Below the pieces are notes generated by a model that did no database searches, was not told the DNA's origin, and saw nothing but the letters and a program-made list of their open reading frames with translations. Made by a program: the position numbers and the translations under genes. Below are positions 17,102-26,303 of a stretch of 26,303 bases of DNA, in pieces; the stretch's first letter is position 1; each line of letters begins with the position of its first letter. The stretch is from NCBI GenBank assembly GCA_041640815.1, contig JBEPZO010000026.1, positions 1-26,303 on the forward strand, written 5' to 3'. This stretch comes from JANWZL01 sp041640815 (lineage in GTDB: Bacteria > Pseudomonadota > Gammaproteobacteria > Burkholderiales > Thiobacillaceae).

Positions 17102-18303
17102 TACCGTTCCAGCCACCGCCGCGCATCGAAAGCCTGCGCGTAAAAAACTACCGAGCCCTGCACGACGTCGTGCTGGAACAGATCACGCCGTTGACGGTTT
17201 TGCTGGGGCCGAACGGCAGCGGCAAATCCACGGTGTTCGACGTGTTCGCTTTTCTGGCCGAATGCTTTTCGGACGGTCTGCGCAAGGCGTGGGATCGCCG
17301 GGGTCGGTTTCGCGAGCTGCGCAGCCGGGATCAGGAAGGCCCCATCGTTATCGAGCTTCAGTACCGAGAGCGCCCCGGTACGCCGCTCATCACCTATCAC
17401 CTGGAAATCGAGGAACAAGCAAGGGGCCCGGTCGTGGCGCGCGAGTTTCTGCGCTGGAAGCGCGGTCACCCGGCCGCGCCGTTTCATTTTCTGGATTACC
17501 GGTACGGCCAAGGCGAAGTCATTACCGGAGAAGCGCCGGAAGCAAGTGACACACGCGTCAAAATGGCGCTCTCCGGTCCGGACGTGCTGGCCGTGAATAC
17601 CTTGGGCACCCTGGCCGAAAACCCGCGGGTGATCGCGCTGCGCAACTTCATCACCAGCTGGCATCTTTCGTACTTGTCGGCGGACGCGGCGCGCGGCAAC
17701 CCGGAAGCGGGAGCCGAGGAACGGTTATCCCCGACGGGCGATAACCTGCCCAACGTCATTCAGTACCTGCACGAACAGCACCCTGATCGCCTAGCGCAGA
17801 TCTTCGCGACACTGCGGCGGCGCATCCCCCGTATCGAAAAGGTCGAGGCTCAGGTACTGGACGACAGTCGCCTGCTGCTTCTGGTCAAGGATGCGCCTTT
17901 TTCCAAGCCGGTGCTGTCGCGCTTCGCTTCCGATGGCACGCTCAAGCTGTTGGCTTATTTGACGGTGCTTTACGATCCTGCCCCCCCACAGCTCGTGGGC
18001 ATTGAGGAGCCGGAGAACTATCTTCATCCTCGCCTGCTGCCGGAGCTGGCCGAAGAGTGCCAGCAAGCGGCACAGCGCACGCAACTGATCGTCACCACCC
18101 ACTCGCCGTTTTTCATCAACCCCCTACGGCCAGAGGAAGTGCGCGTGCTGTACCGCGCCGCCGATGGGTACACGCGCGTGCGGCGGGTGGCGGACATGCC
18201 GGGCATACAGGATTTCATCCGTCACGGCGCAACGCTGGGGGAGCTGTGGATGGAAGGGCATTTCGACGCCGGTGACCCGCTGGCCACGGGGGACGAGACG
18301 TGA
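17098..18303 (+). CDS. AAA family ATPase (ABC/OLD-like, RloA-type)
   Basis: This 401-residue ATPase is of the SMC/ABC-like AAA_21 group. It has IESLRVKNYRALHDVVLEQITPLTVLLGPNGSGKST, with Walker A at 37-45. The ABC-type region SRFASDGTLKLLAYLTVL (about 275-292), Walker B LVGIEEPENYLHP with the catalytic Glu pair (about 301-307) and the H-loop IVTTHSPFFINPL (about 329-341) follow. There is no DNA-binding or nuclease domain. It is translationally coupled to hsdS upstream (ATGA) and to the DUF4276 gene downstream (GTGA). ATPases of this type paired with a TOPRIM-like partner occur in anti-phage modules and as 'R-linked' genes in hsd loci. A phage-sensing role is inferred from that pairing. A C7 run (17981-17987) precedes Walker B. 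Confidence 0.88.
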
Positions 18304-18914
18304 CGCAGATCGAGTTCCTCGTCGAAGAGCCTTCGGCAGAAGAGGCGCTGCGGCATGTACTGCCGAAACTGGTGCGTGGGCGCGCACGCTGGAAACTGAT
18401 CAACCTGGGAAGCAAAGACAAGCTGCTCAAGGCGCTGCCAAATCGGCTGGCGGCTTACCATGATCGAATCGCGCGAGGCGAGCCGCTGCGCGTGGTCGTG
18501 CTGGTAGACCGGGATGCCGACGATTGCACAAAACTCAAGTGTCAGCTCGAAGAAATGGCAAGAGCCGCGGGCTTGGCGACCAAGACCAGCCCCGACGCTC
18601 ATGGACGGTTTCACGTCGTCAACCGCGTCGCGGTCGAGGAATTGGAATCCTGGTTCATCGGCGACACAGAGGCCCTGCGCCAGGCATTCAGCGGCCTGCC
18701 TGCGCTCGATGCCAGCAAAGGCATCTTTCGCAACCCCGACAACGGCGGCTCCTGGGAGGCCTTGCATCGCTTGCTCAAGAAGCATGGCATTTACAGGAGC
18801 TACTATCCGAAAATCGACGCCGCGCGGCGTATCGCTCCCAAACTCAACCCTCACACCAACCGATCTCGCAGTTTCCAGGTCTTCGTGCAAGGCGTAGAGG
18901 CGCTGCTGGTGTGA
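18300..18914 (+). CDS. DUF4276-family TOPRIM-like protein, partner of the ATPase
   Basis: This 204-residue protein begins at a GTG overlapping the ATPase stop. The N terminus QIEFLVEEPSAEEALRHVLPKL resembles the DUF4276/TOPRIM opening, with Glu at 9 and 10 where the metal-binding Glu is expected. LRVVVLVDRDADDC (about 63-76) supplies the Asp cluster (D70, D72, D74), the second TOPRIM acidic motif. RVAVEELESWFIGD (about 110-123) and the C-terminal YYPKIDAARRIAPKL are typical of the family. OLD-family nucleases and ATPase/TOPRIM gene pairs use such domains for nucleic-acid cleavage. Here ATPase and TOPRIM-like domain are on separate genes, so the two products likely act as a complex. Function is inferred, not shown. 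Confidence 0.82.
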   Translation: MTQIEFLVEEPSAEEALRHVLPKLVRGRARWKLINLGSKDKLLKALPNRLAAYHDRIARGEPLRVVVLVDRDADDCTKLKCQLEEMARAAGLATKTSPDAHGRFHVVNRVAVEELESWFIGDTEALRQAFSGLPALDASKGIFRNPDNGGSWEALHRLLKKHGIYRSYYPKIDAARRIAPKLNPHTNRSRSFQVFVQGVEALLV

Positions 18915-18987
18915 GCCGACGAATCGATCGAGCCTCGTTCGAGTTCTGCGGATGACCGCGTCATGGCCGTCATGGGAAGGACAAGCG

Positions 18988-19329
18988 GTGAGCCTCACAG
19001 CCGAAGTCATCATCCATGACAGCGCCGAAGCGCGGGTGGACGTGCGCATCGAGCGAGAAAACATCTGGCTGAGCCTGCAGCAGATCGCCGAGCAGTTCGG
19101 GCGCGGCAGGTCGGTGAATGCCCTCCACCTGCGCCGCATCTTCGCCCGTGGCGAGTTGGAGCGGGAGGTAATCGTGGCAAAGACTGCAATGGCTGCCGCC
19201 GCTGGCAAGACCTACCCAATCGAGTATGACAACCTTGGCGCCTTTCTCTCGATGGGCTATAGCCTGAACCGGAAACGCTTCGAGCCAAACGCCGCCGAGC
19301 TGGCGCTGTCCACCCCCGCCGGAGTGTGA
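18988..19329 (+). pseudogene. Truncated RhuM-family protein (N-terminal part only)
   Basis: About 113 residues from a GTG at 18988, behind GGAAGGAC; an ATG at 18952 would add 12 residues. The stretch VRIERENIWLSLQQIAEQFG ... LHLRRIFARGELE ... TYPIEYDNLGAFLSMGYSLNRKR corresponds to the N-terminal DNA-binding-like part of RhuM proteins, which continue for some 200 further residues. Homology fades after MGYSLNRKRFEPN and the frame stops just before hsdR. RhuM genes are common passengers in type I loci and of unknown function. It is either a decayed gene shortened by deletion or a short derivative kept for coupling: its TGA is 3 nt before the hsdR ATG. Confidence 0.7.
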
Positions 19330-19332
19330 AGG

Positions 19333-22545
<3,213 letters not shown>

Positions 22546-22628
22546 GGGCCAGGATGCCAATGCGGTGGGTTCACGGCGATGCAGTGCTCGGGTGAGGTAA
22601 CCCCTGAGTATACCGACGAGCTGACGCC

Positions 22629-23879
22629 ATGCCTGACCCGTGCCCGCAAGCCAACACCCCGCCCGCGCCGCCGAACGGCTGGATGAACCGCACCGTCGCC
22701 GGCGCCGGCCTCACCAGCGCGCTCGGCGATTTCTGCTACGAGACCACGAGCGTGATCCTGCCTGGCTTCCTCGCGGTGCTGGGCATTCCGGCCGCGGCGC
22801 TGGGGCTCATCGAGGGCATGGCCGACGCAGTAGCCGCTTTCACCAAGATGGTTGCGGGCTACATCGCCGACAAGCTCGGCCATCGCAAGCTCTTGGTGCT
22901 GGTGGGCTACGGGCTCACGCCGCTCGGGCAGGCGCTGATCGCGCTCGCCGTCGGCTGGCCATTGATCCTGCTCGGGCGCCTGGTATCGTGGTTCGGCAAG
23001 GGCTTACGCGGCCCGCTGCGCGATGCCATCGTGATCCAGGCGGTGAGCCCCGCCACGCGCGGGCGCGCCTTTGGCTTTCACCGCGCGGCGGATAGCGTGG
23101 GCGCGGTGCTCGGGCCGCTGTTCGGGGTGGCCTTGCTGGGGCTGGCGCAGGGCTGGCAGTGGGATGACGCGGCTGGGCCGTTCCGCTTCGTGCTGTGGCT
23201 GTCGCTCATTCCCGGCGGGCTGGCGGTGCTGGCCTTCCTGCTGCTGGTACAGGACCCGCAGCATTCGCCCAATCCCCGACTCGCCTTCTTCGGTTCGCTG
23301 CGCGGGCTGCCGGCGCGCTTCAAGCGTTACCTCGGCGCGGTCGGGCTGTTCGGTGTCGGCGATTTTTCGCATGCGCTCCTGATCCTCGCCGCCACCACGC
23401 TGCTTGCGCCCGCGCTGGGCGTGGTGCAGGCAGCGCAGGTGGCCGGGCTCATGTATGCGTTGCGCAACGCGGTGCAGGTCGCCGCGTCCTGGCCGGTGGG
23501 CTGGCTTGCCGACCGCGTCGGCCACATGCCGATGCTGGTGGCAGGCTATGGGCTCGGCGCACTCACCGCGGTGTTGCTGGCACTGGCGTTCTGGCTCGAG
23601 GTGGCGAGTGTGCCGCTGTTGGTCGGCATCTTCCTCATCGCCGGCCTCTATGTCGCGGTGCAGGAGGCGCTGGAAGCCCCTGTCACCGCCGAGCTGGTGC
23701 CGCGCGAGACGATGACCCTGGGCTTGGGCGCGCTCGGCAGCGTCAACGGCGCGGCCAAGTTCCTCTCCAGCGCCACGGTCGGGGTGGTGTGGACGGCGGT
23801 CTCACCGGTCGTCGCCTTCGTGCTCGCGGCGGGCCTCATGCTGGCAGGCACACTGGCCTTGTCGAGGGTGGACGATTGA
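22629..23879 (+). CDS. Major facilitator superfamily transporter
   Basis: This 416-residue integral membrane protein has about 12 hydrophobic helices. The cytoplasmic loop 2-3 signature appears as GYIADKLGHRKLLVLVGYGL, and its counterpart in the second half as GWLADRVGHMPMLVAGYGLGAL, typical of MFS drug/metabolite antiporters. GKGLRGPLRDAIVIQAV followed by RGRAFGFHRAADSVGAVLGPL marks a bacterial subgroup that I cannot tie to a substrate. Its stop overlaps the start of a broken arsenite-permease-like gene, which suggests, but does not prove, a former metalloid-resistance operon. The start is uncertain: an ATG at 22683 (MNRTVAGAG) would remove a polar 18-residue leader. Confidence 0.85.
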   Translation: MPDPCPQANTPPAPPNGWMNRTVAGAGLTSALGDFCYETTSVILPGFLAVLGIPAAALGLIEGMADAVAAFTKMVAGYIADKLGHRKLLVLVGYGLTPLGQALIALAVGWPLILLGRLVSWFGKGLRGPLRDAIVIQAVSPATRGRAFGFHRAADSVGAVLGPLFGVALLGLAQGWQWDDAAGPFRFVLWLSLIPGGLAVLAFLLLVQDPQHSPNPRLAFFGSLRGLPARFKRYLGAVGLFGVGDFSHALLILAATTLLAPALGVVQAAQVAGLMYALRNAVQVAASWPVGWLADRVGHMPMLVAGYGLGALTAVLLALAFWLEVASVPLLVGIFLIAGLYVAVQEALEAPVTAELVPRETMTLGLGALGSVNGAAKFLSSATVGVVWTAVSPVVAFVLAAGLMLAGTLALSRVDD

Positions 23880-24283
23880 TGGATCGCCTGACGCTCGAAC
23901 GCCGCCAGGTCTGGATTTATCTCATCGCCATCGCCGGCGGTCTGCTGCTGGGCAGTGCCGCGCCCGCCGTCGCACCGCTGTTCGAGGCCGTGCTGTGGCC
24001 GGTGCTGGCCGCGCTGCTCTACACCACCTTCGTGCAGGTGCCGCTGCTGCACGCGCGCGATGCCTTCCGCGATGGCCGTTTCGTCCTCGCCATCCTGCTC
24101 GGCAATTTCGCGCTGATCCCGCTGGGGGTGTGGATCGCGCTGCAATGTCTGCCCGACGACCCGGCGCTGCATCTGGGCGTGCTGCTGGTGCCCTGCACCG
24201 ACTGGTTCATCACCTTCACCTAGCTCGGGCGCGGCAACACCGCGCGCGCGATCGCGGTCACGCCGCTCAACCTGCTGCTGCAA
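23879..24283 (+). pseudogene. Broken arsenic-resistance permease gene (bile acid:Na+ symporter superfamily)
   Basis: The frame opens at an ATG overlapping the MFS stop and reads MDRLTLERRQVWIYLIAIAG, with several transmembrane helices, YTTFVQVPLLHARDAFRDGRF, LLGNFALIPLGVW and VPCTDWFITFT. An in-frame TAG follows at 24221-24223. Translation beyond it resumes recognisable family sequence (LGRGNTARAIAVTPLNLLLQ) up to 24283. The TAG therefore replaces a single codon, probably CAG or CAC (one or two base changes). Family members run to over 300 residues and the remaining 60% is missing. A possible 3-residue deletion before VPCTDW is also visible. The gene is inactive as read. Confidence 0.8.
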
Positions 24284-24526
24284 CCCTTAAGGCATGGTGT
24301 TCTATCGCTGGTGGCTGCCGCGGCATCTGTTTGCGTAACGCTGAGGATTGCGGGTACGCGAATACGGAGGCTGCGCGCAGTGTGTCGGCCATCCGCGGCA
24401 GTTTCGAGCGTTGCTTGTTGCCCTACCAGGATCAGGTTTCGACCTATGGCCTACCGGTATGAATGGGTCTGGCGTCGGCGCAGCCTGCGGGTCAGACTCT
24501 ACGATCCCCCGTCGAAGGAACCGATC
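24284..24526 (+). other. Debris after the arsenite-permease pseudogene
   Basis: These 243 bp have no recognisable coding content in any frame, and family similarity stops abruptly at 24283. A deletion junction in the permease gene is the simplest explanation. No insertion-sequence ends or target duplications were found. Confidence 0.45.
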
Positions 24527-25456
24527 ATGACGCGACGATATTTTCTGCCCTTCTTCCTTTGGCTCATCACCCTGGCCGCGCCCGCCTTGGCCGACCGTTC
24601 CTTCTTGGTGGACGCCGACTGGCTTGCCGCCGAGATGGGGAAAAACCCGAAGCTCGTCATCCTCGAGGTGCGCTACCACCCCCATCGCTATTACACCGTC
24701 GGCCATATCCCCGGCGCCATCCAGGTGCAGCGCTTCAAGGACCTGGGGGACAACATGGGCCGCTCCATCATGCTGTTCCCGTCCCGGGAGAAGTTCCAGG
24801 CCACGCTGCGGGGCTGGGGGGTGAATGACGACTCCACCCTCGTGCTGTATGACGATTCGCGCACGGCGCTGACTGCCCGTCTCTATTACCTGTTGGAGCT
24901 GTACGGCTTCGACATGAGCCGGGTGAAGATCCTCGATGGCGGCGTTCAGGAATGGGCCGCCTTCTACGAACTGACCAAGGCGCCCACCCCCGCGCCCAAG
25001 CCCGGCAATGTCACCCTCAAGCCGGCGAAGCGCGATCTCTATGTCGAATGGCAACAGGTCTACGACGACGTGATCTCCCGCCGCGATCCCAACGTGATCC
25101 TGGTGGATGCACGGCCGCATGACATGTACACCGGTAAGGTCATTCGCCACGCCGTGCAGGGCGGCCACATCCCCGGCGCCATCAACGTGGTGAGCCTGGA
25201 CGGGACGGATGCGCAAACCCACAAATGGTTCGATGAAGCGCGCTTGCAGGCGATGTATGCGGCAGTGCCGCGTGACAAGACCGTCTATCTCTACTGCCAC
25301 GACGGCTTTCGCATGAGCCTGGGCTGGCTGCAGCTGAAATCCTTGGGCTACAAGGATGTCCGCGTGCTCGACGGCGGCTGGGGCATCTGGGACCGCGCCT
25401 TCACCCTACCCGTGGTGGCGGGAGAGGCCCCCTATGACGAAGAGTTCTCGCTGTAG
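24527..25456 (+). CDS. Exported tandem-rhodanese sulfurtransferase
   Basis: This 309-residue protein starts at an ATG behind GAAGGA (24514-24519). Residues 1-22 are a Sec signal peptide ending APALA before DRSFLVD. Two rhodanese domains follow. The first (about 25-150, with VGHIPGAIQVQRF) carries LYDDSR where the catalytic Cys loop should be, so it is inactive, as usual for the N-terminal domain. The second (about 170-300, with VILVDARPHDMYTG and GGHIPGAINVVSLDG) has the catalytic Cys257 in YLYCHDGFRMS and ends in VRVLDGGWGIWDRA. The enzyme would move sulfane sulfur from thiosulfate or a thiol in the periplasm. The extended form of the start at 24311 has no support. Confidence 0.9.
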   Translation: MTRRYFLPFFLWLITLAAPALADRSFLVDADWLAAEMGKNPKLVILEVRYHPHRYYTVGHIPGAIQVQRFKDLGDNMGRSIMLFPSREKFQATLRGWGVNDDSTLVLYDDSRTALTARLYYLLELYGFDMSRVKILDGGVQEWAAFYELTKAPTPAPKPGNVTLKPAKRDLYVEWQQVYDDVISRRDPNVILVDARPHDMYTGKVIRHAVQGGHIPGAINVVSLDGTDAQTHKWFDEARLQAMYAAVPRDKTVYLYCHDGFRMSLGWLQLKSLGYKDVRVLDGGWGIWDRAFTLPVVAGEAPYDEEFSL

Positions 25457-25685
25457 AGAGACGCGAAGCCGGCGGCTGCGGTGAAGGGTCGCGGCTGGCC
25501 GTTGGAAGAGCGCTTGGCCCAGCCGAGCGGAGCCGATCGGCGGCCTCGCCCACCAGGCGCTGCAGCCCTCTCCGGCGCCAAGCGCTTGCAAGCCCGCGCA
25601 GCAGCAGGATCGGACGGCGGTCCCGGCGCCCCCGCGGATGGGTCAAGCGCCGCGCCGGGCCTCGTGCCGTCAGGTCAGCGGTTCC
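25457..25685. other. Convergent intergenic region with a long inverted repeat
   Basis: Nothing coding is seen between the rhodanese and dgkA 3' ends. AGCGCTTGGC (25509-25518) and GCCAAGCGCT (25577-25586) are perfect 10-bp inverted repeats 58 bp apart that could close a large stem-loop on both convergent transcripts. No T-tract terminator is present. Confidence 0.45.
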
Positions 25686-26135
25686 TCATCCCGCGAGCGC
25701 GAGGGCCCAGATCACGATGACGTTGATCAGGGCGACGAAGACCGAGGCGCTACCGATGTCCTTGGCGCGTTTGGCGAGGACGTGGTCTTTGAGCGAGATT
25801 CGGTCGACCGTTGCCTCGATGGCGGAGTTGATGAGCTCCACCACCAGCACCAGCAGCACGCTGCCGATCATGAGGGCGCGGGCCAAGTTGTCGGTGGTGA
25901 GTACAAAGGCCAGCGGGATGAGGATGGCGGCGAGCACCACCTCCTGCCGGAAGGCGTCTTCATGCCGGTAGGCGGCCTTGAGCCCCGCTAGTGAATAAAA
26001 CAGGGCATTCCACACCCGGGTGAGCCCGGTCTTGCCTTTGTGCGGGCTTTCTTGCTGCGCCGTCTCCGGTTCGACCGCGGCCGGGCAGGTGTCGACAGCG
26101 GCATCGGCTGCGCGCGGCGGGCGCTCGCGCTCCAT
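25686..26135 (-). CDS. dgkA: Diacylglycerol kinase (DgkA type)
   Basis: This 149-residue small integral membrane kinase recycles diacylglycerol to phosphatidic acid at the inner membrane. The DgkA core (about 37-149) has TRVWNALFYSLAGLKAAYRHEDAFRQE and three transmembrane helices. VVELINSAIEATVDRIS carries the catalytic-site Glu107 (E76 in the E. coli enzyme), and KRAKDIGSASVFVALI completes the signature. A polar, acidic N-terminal tail of about 35 residues precedes the core, absent from the roughly 120-residue E. coli protein. Its ATG lies one base after the gcvPB stop (TGA-A-ATG), so it is probably translated by termination-reinitiation on the gcv transcript. Confidence 0.93.
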   Translation of the reverse strand: MERERPPRAADAAVDTCPAAVEPETAQQESPHKGKTGLTRVWNALFYSLAGLKAAYRHEDAFRQEVVLAAILIPLAFVLTTDNLARALMIGSVLLVLVVELINSAIEATVDRISLKDHVLAKRAKDIGSASVFVALINVIVIWALALAG

Positions 26136-26136
26136 T

Positions 26137-26303
26137 TCAGCCCTTCCAGATGAGGTCGAGTTCCCGGGCCGCGCGCACGTCGTCGAGGCGGCGCACCGGC
26201 ATGCTGTGCGGGGCGGTCTTGACCAGGGCCGGATCGGTCTCGGCCTCTTCTTTCACCTTGACCATGGCGGCGACGAAGGCGTCGAGCGTGGCCTTGCTCT
26301 CGG
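26137..26303 (-). CDS. gcvPB: Glycine dehydrogenase (decarboxylating) subunit 2, 3' end only
   Basis: The last 54 codons of a minus-strand gene run off the window edge. The C-terminal sequence ESKATLDAFVAAMVKVKEEA, then TAPHSMPVRRLDDVRAAREL and DLIWKG-stop, matches the end of GcvP/GcvPB, the PLP P-protein of the glycine cleavage system. I favour the split form (GcvPB), but the length cannot be judged from this fragment. It is directly coupled to dgkA. Confidence 0.8.
   Translation of the reverse strand, partial: ESKATLDAFVAAMVKVKEEAETDPALVKTAPHSMPVRRLDDVRAARELDLIWKG

Noticed and set aside
17981..17987. C7 run inside the AAA ATPase gene as a phase-variation tract
   Set aside because: Seven C's falling across Ala-Pro-Pro codons are common in GC-rich genes. 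There is no alternative frame product or restart codon beside it, unlike the G7 at 13751.
24221..24223. Stop-codon read-through (programmed) at the TAG in the arsenic permease gene
   Set aside because: Family similarity ends 60 bp beyond it, so read-through would still give a truncated, non-functional protein. Decay is simpler.
25457..25685. A small gene in the rhodanese-dgkA gap
   Set aside because: Several short frames exist on both strands but all are Arg/Ala/Pro-rich, lack ribosome-binding sites and show no family features.

Overview
The window looks like a chromosomal segment of a GC-rich Gram-negative bacterium, most likely a beta- or gammaproteobacterium. The basis is GreB, an MlaA-family outer-membrane lipid protein, BioA, DgkA, an initiator tRNA and GC-rich codon usage. 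The species cannot be read from the sequence. Ordinary chromosomal genes flank a 12.4 kb type I restriction-modification island (10114-22545) that carries several non-restriction genes between its hsd subunits.

Left part (1-9660): initiator tRNA-fMet on the minus strand with a clear promoter; a 540 bp hairpin-rich gap; mlaA-like and greB genes overlapping by 4 nt; an orphan NarL-type response regulator; a WYL-domain regulator on the minus strand; a 67-residue membrane protein; a secreted YncE-like beta-propeller protein ending in a clean terminator; a UDP-glucuronate 4-epimerase-like enzyme (minus); an iron-type alcohol dehydrogenase; and bioA (minus).

Island (10114-22545), all on the plus strand: hsdM; a Fic AMP-transferase with an operator-like palindrome upstream; a 35-codon ORF; a HepT-like HEPN protein; an MntA-like nucleotidyltransferase fused in frame to a Schlafen AlbA_2/ATPase/winged-helix protein; two kinds of strong palindrome; hsdS; an AAA ATPase; a DUF4276 TOPRIM-like protein; a truncated RhuM-like ORF; and hsdR. 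From fic to the nucleotidyltransferase fusion, every junction is a 4-nt stop/start overlap, so these four frames form one translationally coupled cassette. HsdM, HsdS and HsdR would form the restriction enzyme. HepT/MntA is a known toxin/antitoxin pairing. The ATPase/DUF4276 pair resembles the 'R-linked' gene pairs described inside other hsd loci. The most unusual point is the MntA/AlbA junction, where a G7 run (G_GGG_GGT, then TAA in the -1 frame) decides whether one fused protein or two separate proteins are made.

Right part (22546-26303): an MFS transporter; an arsenite-permease-like gene broken by an in-frame TAG and truncated; a secreted tandem rhodanese; and, on the minus strand, diacylglycerol kinase directly behind the 3' end of gcvPB, which runs off the window. 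No insertion sequence, integrase, CRISPR array or rRNA gene was seen.
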